Part shown: positions 1 to 7,628 of the stretch, piece by piece
Numbering within the stretch: the first letter of the stretch is position 1
Layout of the letters: each line of letters begins with the position of its first letter
DNA from: Lachnospiraceae bacterium
Lineage (GTDB): Bacteria > Bacillota > Clostridia > Lachnospirales > Lachnospiraceae
Direction of reading: 5' to 3'
Assembly: GCA_029071325.1 (NCBI GenBank)
Contig: JAIEAP010000042.1
Location: 62,001-126,000, forward strand
Length of the DNA stretch: 64,000 nt
Made by a program: the position numbers and the translations under genes
Notes under the pieces: model-generated
Database searches by the model: none
What the model was told of the DNA's origin: nothing
The model's input: only the letters and a program-made list of their open reading frames with translations

Positions 1-935
1 GAGAGGCGACTACGGGTATGCTGTCCTATAAGCTGCGCATTGAGGAAATCGCACGGGATGTGGCGGAGTTCTGCGGTTTCTCACAGAGTATGAATTATTC
101 CTTCGAGAGCCCCAAGGTGTTTGACAAATTACTGGTGCCGGAGGATTCCTCTCTGCGTCAGACCGTGGTGATCTCCAACCCTCTGGGAGAGGATTTCAGC
201 ATTATGCGTACAACTCCGCTCAACGGTATGCTGACCTCCCTTGCCACGAACTTCAACCGCAGGAATAAGGATGTGCGGCTCTATGAACTGGGTAACATCT
301 ATCTGCCGTTTGCCATTCCCGTGACAGAGCTTCCGGACGAGCGGATGCAGTTTTCTCTGGGTATGTATGGAGAGGGGGATTTCTTCACCATGAAGGGCGT
401 TGTGGAGGAATTCTTCGGTCAGGTGGGTATGAATGACAAGATTACCTACGATCCGTCTGCAGAGAGACCATATCTGCACCCAGGAAGGAAAGCAGATATT
501 ATCTATAAGAATAAGGTGATGGGATATTTGGGGGAGATCCATCCGCTGGTAAGTGCTGCGTATGGTATCAAGGACCGTGTCTATGTGGCGGTTATCGATA
601 TGCCGTCCATCATGGATGAGACATCCTTCGACCGTAAATATCAGGGAATTGCCCGTTTCCCGGCTGCAACAAGAGATATCAGCATGGTGGCGCCGAAAGG
701 CATTTTGGCAGGAGATATCGAGAAGATATTTGACAATAAGGGCGGAAGCTATCTGGAAAGCTATCATCTATTTGATATCTATGAGGGCGAGCAGATCAAG
801 GAAGGTTATAAATCCATGGCGTATTCCCTGACCTTCCGTGCACAGGATAAGAATCTGGAAGAAGCAGACTTAAGCGCAGCAATGAACCGTATTGTCAAAG
901 CATTAGAGGCGATGGGCATTGAATTGAGGGCATAA
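1..935 (+). CDS. pheT: Phenylalanyl-tRNA synthetase beta subunit, C-terminal part (partial)
   Basis: Beta chain of the heterotetrameric phenylalanyl-tRNA synthetase, which charges tRNA-Phe in the cytoplasm. The frame is open from the left edge (first full codon at base 3), so the track start at 18 is an internal methionine and the gene begins outside the window. About 310 residues remain: the catalytic-like core region (motifs [16 protein letters not shown] and LYELGNIY) and, over roughly the last 95 residues from [10 protein letters not shown], the ferredoxin-fold anticodon-binding domain typical of PheT. PheS should lie just upstream. The stop is 4 bases before queA, so the two are probably co-transcribed. 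Confidence 0.95.
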   Translation, partial: EATTGMLSYKLRIEEIARDVAEFCGFSQSMNYSFESPKVFDKLLVPEDSSLRQTVVISNPLGEDFSIMRTTPLNGMLTSLATNFNRRNKDVRLYELGNIYLPFAIPVTELPDERMQFSLGMYGEGDFFTMKGVVEEFFGQVGMNDKITYDPSAERPYLHPGRKADIIYKNKVMGYLGEIHPLVSAAYGIKDRVYVAVIDMPSIMDETSFDRKYQGIARFPAATRDISMVAPKGILAGDIEKIFDNKGGSYLESYHLFDIYEGEQIKEGYKSMAYSLTFRAQDKNLEEADLSAAMNRIVKALEAMGIELRA

Positions 936-939
936 GAGC

Positions 940-1965
940 ATGGATGTAAAAGATTTTGATTACGAGCTTCCGCAGGAGTTGATCGCCCAGGACCCGCTTG
1001 AGGACCGGTCCAGTTCCAGACTTATGGTATTGGACCGTCAGACAGGAGCTGTCACCCATAAAGTATTTAAGGACATTGCAGACTATCTTCAGCCGGGAGA
1101 CTGCTTGGTCATTAATAACACAAAAGTGATCCCGGCAAGGCTGTTTGGCGTGCGTGTGGGCACGGAGGCCAAAATTGAGCTTCTTCTGTTGCACCGTCAT
1201 GAAAACGATGTGTGGGAGACACTGGTGAAGCCGGGGAAAAAGTGCAGGATCGGCACGCAGATCTCCTTCGGAGACGGTTTGCTTATGGGGGAGATCATTG
1301 ATGTGATAGAGGATGGCAACCGGCTGATCCGTTTCTGTTATGAAGGGATTTTCGAGGAGATATTAGACCGGCTTGGGCAGATGCCGCTGCCGCCTTATAT
1401 TACGCACCAATTGCAGGATAAAAACCGCTATCAGACGGTGTATGCCAAGTACGATGGCTCTGCTGCCGCACCTACCGCGGGGCTTCATTTCACACCGGAG
1501 CTTCTGGATACAATCCGGGCGAAAGGAATATCTGTTGCGGAGGTGACGCTTCATGTGGGATTGGGCACGTTCCGTCCAGTGAAGGCAGATACCGTTGAGG
1601 AGCATCATATGCATTCGGAATTTTATCAGATTGACCAGAGTGAGGCGGACAAGATCAATGCTGCAAAAGCAGCGGGAGGACGTGTGATCGCAGTCGGCAC
1701 CACCAGCACAAGGACGCTGGAATCCGCCGCCCTTGCAGACGGTACGGTTCCGGCAAAGAGCGGCTGGACGGATATTTTCATTTATCCTGGCTATACCTTT
1801 CAGGTAGTGGATGCGTTGATCACGAACTTTCACCTGCCACAGTCGACACTGGTGATGCTGGTTTCTGCATTGGCAGGACGGGAGCATGTCTTACAGGCAT
1901 ATGAGGAAGCGGTGAAGGAGAGATACCGGTTCTTCAGCTTTGGGGATGCTATGCTGATACTCTGA
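940..1965 (+). CDS. queA: S-adenosylmethionine:tRNA ribosyltransferase-isomerase
   Basis: QueA moves and isomerises the ribosyl part of S-adenosylmethionine onto 7-aminomethyl-7-deazaguanine in tRNA, giving epoxyqueuosine at the wobble position of Asn, Asp, His and Tyr tRNAs. The 341-residue length is normal. Family hallmarks are visible: an N-terminal start reading [13 protein letters not shown], the [15 protein letters not shown] segment, and the conserved [14 protein letters not shown] and [10 protein letters not shown] motifs. It begins 4 bases after pheT and no promoter is visible between them. Other queuosine genes are not in the window. Assignment is by family motifs and is secure. Confidence 0.96.
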   Translation: MDVKDFDYELPQELIAQDPLEDRSSSRLMVLDRQTGAVTHKVFKDIADYLQPGDCLVINNTKVIPARLFGVRVGTEAKIELLLLHRHENDVWETLVKPGKKCRIGTQISFGDGLLMGEIIDVIEDGNRLIRFCYEGIFEEILDRLGQMPLPPYITHQLQDKNRYQTVYAKYDGSAAAPTAGLHFTPELLDTIRAKGISVAEVTLHVGLGTFRPVKADTVEEHHMHSEFYQIDQSEADKINAAKAAGGRVIAVGTTSTRTLESAALADGTVPAKSGWTDIFIYPGYTFQVVDALITNFHLPQSTLVMLVSALAGREHVLQAYEEAVKERYRFFSFGDAMLIL

Positions 1966-2083
1966 TTTTTCTGTTGTAATGATCTGGAAAATGATATAAA
2001 ATACAAATATGAGTGTTGCATGTCCGGCAGGGACTGCGGAGGAAAAAACGTCCGGCAGGACGGAAGACAAGAAGGAGAATCCT

Positions 2084-2425
2084 ATGGAAGAGAAGAGAAA
2101 ACACAAGAGACTGGATCTGGATGTGTCTATCCAGCTTGAAAAGCTGGAGGAGGGCGATTTCACCAATTTGAAATACATTCGAGTGAAGGTGACGGATATT
2201 TCCCGCTCCGGTATCGGATTCATATCTGATCAGGAATTGAAGGTGGGTACATATTATGACACAAGAATTGAGATCTGGACGAAGGAGATCATAGACAGTG
2301 TGCTTGAGATTGTGCGGCAGGATCCTATTGGAGACGGAAAATACAAGTACGGCTGTATCTTTGTGGGAATGACAGATACTGATGCTCTGAAGATTGATAT
2401 TTATCAGATTTTTAACGACGTGTAA
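2084..2425 (+). CDS. PilZ domain protein
   Basis: A 113-residue single-domain PilZ protein, a fold that often binds cyclic di-GMP. The start at 2084 is preferred over the track start at 2009 because a good ribosome site (GAAGGAG) lies 6 bases upstream and PilZ homology begins at once. The RxxxR-type region (KRKHKRLDLD, near the N terminus) and the D-x-S-x-x-G motif (DISRSGIGF, about residue 42) are both present, so ligand binding is plausible. A GGDEF protein lies at 11,125 in the same window, but a functional link is only a guess. A strong terminator follows. What it controls cannot be read from the sequence. Confidence 0.85.
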   Translation: MEEKRKHKRLDLDVSIQLEKLEEGDFTNLKYIRVKVTDISRSGIGFISDQELKVGTYYDTRIEIWTKEIIDSVLEIVRQDPIGDGKYKYGCIFVGMTDTDALKIDIYQIFNDV

Positions 2426-2436
2426 CGTCAGATATA

Positions 2437-2475
2437 AAACGGGTGTCCCAAAACTATGGGACACCCGTTTTTTTA
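2437..2475 (+). terminator. Intrinsic terminator after the PilZ gene
   Basis: Perfect stem AAACGGGTGTCCC / GGGACACCCGTTT around a short loop, followed by a run of T. It closes the pheT-queA-PilZ transcript and faces the end of aroA. The A-rich left side may give weak termination from the other strand too. Confidence 0.9.
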
Positions 2476-2484
2476 TCATATGTA

Positions 2485-3762
2485 TCATCGTGTTAAATCC
2501 GCCAGATCTTCATAGAAGCCCGGATAGGAAATATTGACGATCTCCGCGTCCTGTATGTTATTAGAACCCTCAGAGGACAGAGCTGCAACAGCAAATGCCA
2601 TGGCAATCCGGTGGTCCAGGTAAGAGTTGATGGAAGCGCCGTGAAGCGGTCTGCCTCCATGTATCACCATACCGTCATCGGTGGCAGTCACGTCCGCGCC
2701 CATGGAGGCAAGATTCGTGGTGACAGACATAATGCGGTCGGTTTCCTTAACCTTCAGTTCAGCGGCATCCCGGATGACGGTAGTACCCGTTGCGTAGGCT
2801 GCCATAACGGCAATCATGGGAATCTCATCAATCAGCGTGGGGATCAGGTCGCCGTCTACGACGGTGCCGTGCAGTGTGCTGCTGCGGACCAGAAGATCGC
2901 AGACCGGCTCCCCGGATACGGTGCGTGGATTCAGCTTTGTAATGTCACCGCCCATGGCAAGAGCCACTTTCAGAATGCCGTCCCGGGTGGGATTGACACC
3001 GACATTTTCGATTAAGATCTCAGAATCCGGAACGATCAGTCCTGCAGCGATAAAATATGCCGCAGAGGAAATGTCACCGGGCACCTGGATCTTCTGTGCC
3101 TGTAGTGTCGGTTCAGGCTCGATGGATGCGGTTACGCCTTCGGATGTGACATGAGCGCCGAAACCGCGTAGCATCAGTTCTGAGTGGTTGCGGGAGAGTA
3201 CGGGTTCCGTCACGCTGGTAACCCCGTCTGCAAAAAGTCCGGCTAAGAGCACGCAGGATTTTACCTGGGCAGAGGCAACCGGTGAATTGTAGTGTATGGC
3301 ATGCAGCCGGTGTCCGTGAATGGACAGGGGCGCGCAGTTATTGCCGTTGACGCTGGAAATATCTGCGCCCATCTGTCGTAACGGAGTCAGAATACGTCCC
3401 ATAGGGCGGGTCTGGATGGATGCGTCCCCTGTAAGGGTGCAGTCGATATCGGAGCCAGAGAGGATACCGGAAATGAGACGTGTTGTTGTGCCGCTATTGC
3501 CGGCATCCAGCACGCAGGCAGGAGAAGAGAGCCCGTGAAGCCCTTTTCCATGCACCAGAATGTGGTCTCCGGTACGTTCAATGCCAATCCCCATTTTCCG
3601 GAAGCAGTCAATGGTGGACAGACAGTCTGCCCCTTCTAGGAAATTTGTGATCTCAGTGGTGCCATGAGCAAGTGAGCCCAGCATGATGGCACGGTGGGAG
3701 ATGGATTTGTCTCCCGGAATTCTGACAGTTCCCCGCAGGGAATTTACAGGTTGTATCTGCAT
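2485..3762 (-). CDS. aroA: 3-phosphoshikimate 1-carboxyvinyltransferase (EPSP synthase)
   Basis: Joins phosphoenolpyruvate to shikimate-3-phosphate, the sixth step of the shikimate pathway. The 425-residue length is standard. The N terminus has the phosphoenolpyruvate/shikimate-binding motif PGDKSISHRAIM, followed by AGNSGTTTRLISG (about residue 87) and, near the C terminus, KVKETDRI and the DHRIAMAFAVAAL motif. It is the last gene of the aroF-tyrA-aroA operon, 51 bases after tyrA. A site reading AGAAAGGAC lies about 10 bases before the ATG. The 3' end faces a terminator shared with the convergent PilZ transcript. Confidence 0.97.
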   Translation of the reverse strand: MQIQPVNSLRGTVRIPGDKSISHRAIMLGSLAHGTTEITNFLEGADCLSTIDCFRKMGIGIERTGDHILVHGKGLHGLSSPACVLDAGNSGTTTRLISGILSGSDIDCTLTGDASIQTRPMGRILTPLRQMGADISSVNGNNCAPLSIHGHRLHAIHYNSPVASAQVKSCVLLAGLFADGVTSVTEPVLSRNHSELMLRGFGAHVTSEGVTASIEPEPTLQAQKIQVPGDISSAAYFIAAGLIVPDSEILIENVGVNPTRDGILKVALAMGGDITKLNPRTVSGEPVCDLLVRSSTLHGTVVDGDLIPTLIDEIPMIAVMAAYATGTTVIRDAAELKVKETDRIMSVTTNLASMGADVTATDDGMVIHGGRPLHGASINSYLDHRIAMAFAVAALSSEGSNNIQDAEIVNISYPGFYEDLADLTR

Positions 3763-3813
3763 GTATCGTAAAGTCCTTTCTATTGTTTGGTGACCGGCAT
3801 ATAACGCAAGGCA

Positions 3814-4911
3814 TTATCTCTCATAAACCGTATAGTGATATTTGCGCAGCAGCGCCACAGCCTGTTCTAAGGAAGGCGCGTCATACATTTCAATGTGAAG
3901 TACGCCGTTTTCAAATTCCCGGTTATGCAGGATGCCGATATTCTTGATACTCAGGTTGTTGCTGGCAAGGATGGTAGCGATAGTGGCAATTCCGCCTGCC
4001 TCATCAATCAGATCGCAGAAACATTCGTATACCTGTCGGATAGGCCCTGCTGTACTGATGTTGATGGAATCCCTGTAATTCTTGGCGCACAGGAAAAAGT
4101 TCCGGATCTCATCGGAAGATTCCGATGCAATGAATCCACGCATGCGGCTGAGCTCGGCGGCAAAGTCGTCCATCAGATGCAGGATCTGTTCCCGGTTGGA
4201 TGCACAGATGTGCTGCCACATCTCCGGTGAGGAGGAGGCGATGCGGGTGATATCTTTAAAGCCTCCCGCCGCAATGGTTTTCATAGTTTCCTGACTGTCA
4301 TCCGTCTCTGCGATAAGGTTTACAAGACTTGCCGCAATGATATGGGGCAGATGGCTGATGGAAGCAGTGGCATGGTCATGCTTGCCGCAGTCCATGACCA
4401 GGGGAATCGCACCCAGAGAGGCGATAAAAAGCCGGAAATCCTCCAGATCATGGACGGTAGTCTGCTCCGTGGGTGTCAGGATATAGTAAGCGTTTTCCAG
4501 AAGATATGGCGTGGAGGCGGCAAAGCCCGTACGCTCTGAGCCTGCCATGGGGTGTCCGCCGATAAAGCAGTGTTCCAGTCCGAGAGAACGGACACTGCGG
4601 TGGATATCACCCTTGACGCTGCCCACGTCTGTGATGAGGCACCCGGGTTTTATAAATGGTTTCAACATCTTTAAGTATTCTATGTTTTTCTGAACGGGAC
4701 AGCACAGCACGATGAGATCGCAGTCTGAAAAGTCCTTCATCTCTAACAGACGGTGGTTGGAGATAACCCCCTCTTTGGCTGCGTCATCCACTGTTTCCTG
4801 GTGACCTGAGGTGGCGATGATATCCGCCTGAGGATAGACTCGATTGATCGCTTTTGCAAGAGAGCCGCCGATAAGTCCCAGTCCGATAAATCCTATCTGA
4901 TTACATTCCAT
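3814..4911 (-). CDS. tyrA: Prephenate dehydrogenase with C-terminal ACT domain
   Basis: Oxidative decarboxylation of prephenate to 4-hydroxyphenylpyruvate with NAD+, the committed step to tyrosine. The 365-residue protein opens with a Rossmann motif (GFIGLGLIGGSLAKAI) and has the GGHPMAGSERTGF signature near residue 120. The last 75 or so residues (GGIATIATILASNNLSIKNIGI) look like an ACT domain, the usual site of tyrosine feedback control; this regulatory role is inferred from the family. Its ATG directly follows the aroF stop (TAA then ATG), which suggests translational coupling. It is not fused to chorismate mutase. Confidence 0.95.
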   Translation of the reverse strand: MECNQIGFIGLGLIGGSLAKAINRVYPQADIIATSGHQETVDDAAKEGVISNHRLLEMKDFSDCDLIVLCCPVQKNIEYLKMLKPFIKPGCLITDVGSVKGDIHRSVRSLGLEHCFIGGHPMAGSERTGFAASTPYLLENAYYILTPTEQTTVHDLEDFRLFIASLGAIPLVMDCGKHDHATASISHLPHIIAASLVNLIAETDDSQETMKTIAAGGFKDITRIASSSPEMWQHICASNREQILHLMDDFAAELSRMRGFIASESSDEIRNFFLCAKNYRDSINISTAGPIRQVYECFCDLIDEAGGIATIATILASNNLSIKNIGILHNREFENGVLHIEMYDAPSLEQAVALLRKYHYTVYER

Positions 4912-5928
4912 TTACTGCATGCTCCTTTTGCTCAGGGAAATATAGGGACGTATGTTCTGCATAACCGCGTCAAACTGCTCAAAATTCAGAGACTGGGGTC
5001 CATCGGAGAGCGCGTGTGCCGGATCGTTGTGTACCTCGATCATCAAACCGTCTGCGCCGCAGGCAATTCCCGCTTTGGCAAGGGGTTCTACCAGAGAACG
5101 GACACCAGTGGCATGGCTGGGGTCAACGATGACCGGAAGATGCGACTTTTCTTTCAAGACACAGACTGCACTTAAATCCAGGGTGTTGCGGGTTGCTGTC
5201 TCGAAGGTGCGGATGCCCCTTTCACAGAGAGCCACATTGGGATTCCCGGAGGATATAATGTACTCGGCAGCATTCAGCCATTCGTCAATAGTGGCGGCAA
5301 GTCCGCGTTTTAAGAGAACGGGAAGACCTGCTTTGCCTACTTCTTTCAGCAGTTCGAAATTCTGCATATTGCGGGCGCCTATCTGCAGCATACTGACATA
5401 TTTTACGGCAGATTCCACAGCGTGTGCGCTGGTGACTTCACAGATTGTGGCAAGCCCGGTTTCATCTGCGGCTGTTTTCATATATTTTAAGCCTTCTTCT
5501 TCCAGTCCCTGGAAGGAGTAAGGTGAGGTTCTTGGCTTGTATGCACCGCCCCGGAGAATGGTTGCTCCGGAAGCCTTTACGGCGGCTGCGATCGTCAGGA
5601 GCTGTTCCTCTGTTTCAACCGCACAGGGTCCTGCCATAATGGTCATGTTATCGGAACCGATGCTGGTATTGCCTACGGCAAAGCTGGTAGGCTCTGGATG
5701 GAATTTACGGTTGGACAGCTTGTAGCTTTCTGTGATGGCAACGACCTTCTCCACAAAAGGAGAGGACTCAATGCGGGGAACGTCCAGCTTTGACTTGTCG
5801 CCCACTACACCGATGATGGTGACCTGTTCTCCATGGGACAAGTGCGTTTTCAGCCCCTGTGCTTCTACCTGGTCAATGATCTTATCCACCTCAGAGTCGG
5901 CAGACATTGGTTTCATAACAATAATCAT
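4912..5928 (-). CDS. aroF: 3-deoxy-7-phosphoheptulonate synthase (DAHP synthase)
   Basis: Condenses phosphoenolpyruvate and erythrose-4-phosphate, the first step of aromatic amino acid synthesis. The 338-residue protein matches the AroA-beta (type I beta) group: an N-terminal ferredoxin-like regulatory domain (about residues 1-70) and then the KDO8P/DAHP synthase barrel with MAGPCAVE, LRGGAYKPRTSPYSFQG and VDPSHATG motifs. It heads the aroF-tyrA-aroA operon and has a near-consensus promoter 60-90 bases upstream. No T-box or peptide attenuator is visible in the short leader, so regulation is probably enzymatic or by a repressor. Confidence 0.96.
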   Translation of the reverse strand: MIIVMKPMSADSEVDKIIDQVEAQGLKTHLSHGEQVTIIGVVGDKSKLDVPRIESSPFVEKVVAITESYKLSNRKFHPEPTSFAVGNTSIGSDNMTIMAGPCAVETEEQLLTIAAAVKASGATILRGGAYKPRTSPYSFQGLEEEGLKYMKTAADETGLATICEVTSAHAVESAVKYVSMLQIGARNMQNFELLKEVGKAGLPVLLKRGLAATIDEWLNAAEYIISSGNPNVALCERGIRTFETATRNTLDLSAVCVLKEKSHLPVIVDPSHATGVRSLVEPLAKAGIACGADGLMIEVHNDPAHALSDGPQSLNFEQFDAVMQNIRPYISLSKRSMQ

Positions 5929-5988
5929 GGATAAACCCTCTTTTCTCTTTCTTCATATGATGTCGTTGTATTCAGATACAATAACCAT

Positions 5989-6017
5989 AATATAATGGAA
6001 ATGATTTGAAAAGTCAA
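5989..6017 (-). promoter_or_regulatory. Promoter of the aroF-tyrA-aroA operon
   Basis: On the minus strand a -35 TTGACT and a -10 TATATT are separated by exactly 17 bases. Each differs from consensus at one position. The start of transcription would be about 55 bases before the aroF ATG. Confidence 0.75.
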
Positions 6018-6102
6018 CACTTCAACGCGTTAAAGTGAAAGAATATTTGTAAAAAATATTGGAAAATATGGCGCGAAATGTTCACCCGGAATTAATAAAA
6101 TC

Positions 6103-6130
6103 TTCATAATTACTGTCTATAATATATAAT
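6103..6130 (+). promoter_or_regulatory. Promoter of the InlB-repeat gene
   Basis: A consensus -10 TATAAT (6125-6130) has TTCATA 16 bases upstream as a -35. A second TATAAT overlaps just upstream at 6118. The region between the two divergent promoters is A+T-rich and holds no gene. Confidence 0.6.
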
Positions 6131-6186
6131 AACAAGGTAAAACGACAAAATTTTTTGGTAAATTTTACAGATAAGGAGGTGGCGAA

Positions 6187-7500
6187 ATGAGAGTAAAGCG
6201 GGTAATCTTTGCATTGGTACTGATGGTAGTGCTGTTTCTGGACAGTCCTCAGTTCTCCCAGGCAAGATCTCTCATTGCGTCATCGCTTGCCGCAAATGGA
6301 AATGAGCAGGGAATAATGTCGGGGATTCAGACGGATCGCGAGAATATCTGGAAGGATTCTTATCGTATCACCTATTATCTGAACGGAGGGATTCCGGATA
6401 TGGAACTGCCGGACAGCTATATAATAGAAGAACTTCCCATCCGGCTGGCAATTCCCAGAAAACCAGGATATAATTTTGCAGGATGGTATACGGAAAGCAA
6501 TTTCCGCAATAAAATATATGAAATTAATGAGGACGGGATAGGAGATATTACCCTCTATGCCAAGTGGACCAAAAGCATTGATGCTAATTACAGTGTTGAA
6601 ATGTATTCTTACAATACTATGTCCCAGGTCAGCGGTACCGATAAAGTGTTAAAGGAATGTGATTACGGTTTTATACAGAATGTGGATATTCCCGGAATGC
6701 CGGCCACCAGAGAACAGGATTATATCAATCAGATGATGCCCACGGCAAGCCAGTGCCCGCAGGGCATGTGTATCACAGATGATTATATCCTGGTGACTGC
6801 CTATAGCCCCGATGACAGTGAAAAGCTGGGCGCGTTGTATGTGTTTGACCGCGATACGGGAGAATATCTGGTGACAATTGGTATGAAGAAGCGCAGTCAT
6901 CTGGGGGGACTGACCTTTGATGGACGGAATCTGTGGATCTGTCATTCGGATTCCCGTTCCCTGGAGCGGCTCAGTTATCAGTATATCCAGCTGATTGCTC
7001 AGTCCGCGCCTAAGATGTTTGTGGACGCCACCGGCATGTTTGAGGAATACCGCGTGGCAAATATGCCCTCCTGTATTACTTATCATGATGGTTTGCTGTG
7101 GGTGGCTACCCATAACGTATATTTCCGCTCTGTCATGATCTCATATCAATACCTGGATGGGGAACTGGTGGAGCAGCAGCGGGTGAATATCCCGTCCAAG
7201 GTGCAGGGAATCGCCTTTGATGATATCGGGGATATTTACCTGAGTACTTCATATGGCAGAGATAAATCGTCTTATCTGAGAGTGTATCATGGCATCCAAG
7301 AACTGGATCAGAGCCCATGGAAACCGGGACATAAGGTGGAAATGCCGCCCTGTTCCGAGGAAATCTGCTGGAACAACGGCACATTGTATGTTCTGTTTGA
7401 ATCCGCCAGCGAAAAATATTTTGAGGGAACCGACGGAAAAGGAAACAGCATCTGTCCCATTGACCATATTCTGACCATTGAGACGGACTCACTCCGATAA
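6187..7500 (+). CDS. Secreted InlB B-repeat protein with propeller-like C-terminal region
   Basis: A 437-residue exported protein of unknown function. A strong ribosome site (AAGGAGG) precedes the ATG. Residues 1-28 form a signal peptide (basic start, then FALVLMVVLFL). Residues about 57-120 match the Listeria-Bacteroides InlB B-repeat: ITYYLNGG, then KPGYNFAGWYTE and ITLYAKW. The rest (about 150-437) has repeated short strands such as LYVFDRDTGEYLVTI and GGLTFDGRNLWICHS, which suggests a six- or seven-bladed beta-propeller; that is my reading, not an established assignment. No cell-wall sorting motif or catalytic signature is visible. It is monocistronic, with its own promoter, between two housekeeping units. 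Confidence 0.75.
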   Translation: MRVKRVIFALVLMVVLFLDSPQFSQARSLIASSLAANGNEQGIMSGIQTDRENIWKDSYRITYYLNGGIPDMELPDSYIIEELPIRLAIPRKPGYNFAGWYTESNFRNKIYEINEDGIGDITLYAKWTKSIDANYSVEMYSYNTMSQVSGTDKVLKECDYGFIQNVDIPGMPATREQDYINQMMPTASQCPQGMCITDDYILVTAYSPDDSEKLGALYVFDRDTGEYLVTIGMKKRSHLGGLTFDGRNLWICHSDSRSLERLSYQYIQLIAQSAPKMFVDATGMFEEYRVANMPSCITYHDGLLWVATHNVYFRSVMISYQYLDGELVEQQRVNIPSKVQGIAFDDIGDIYLSTSYGRDKSSYLRVYHGIQELDQSPWKPGHKVEMPPCSEEICWNNGTLYVLFESASEKYFEGTDGKGNSICPIDHILTIETDSLR

Positions 7501-7521
7501 CATCGCCGGAAGGCGCACAGC

Positions 7522-7549
7522 TTGACAAATTTCCGGTATGTGGTAGAAT
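7522..7549 (+). promoter_or_regulatory. Promoter of leuS
   Basis: TTGACA (7522-7527) and TAGAAT (7544-7549) with a 16-base spacer. The leader to the ATG is only about 75 bases, too short for a full T-box, and I see no T-box antiterminator motif. Confidence 0.7.
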
Positions 7550-7628
7550 TTTATGCGTATGTATCCTGTTGGAACCAATAATTGGAATTTATAGATACAA
7601 GCATAAATTCACTAGGAGGAATGAAAGA

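Noticed and set aside
129-767. Long reverse ORFs inside pheT, queA, leuS and other genes
   Set aside because: They are shadows of strongly coding frames with no ribosome sites and no recognisable protein features.
7550-7628. T-box before leuS
   Set aside because: The leader is too short and lacks the antiterminator motif.
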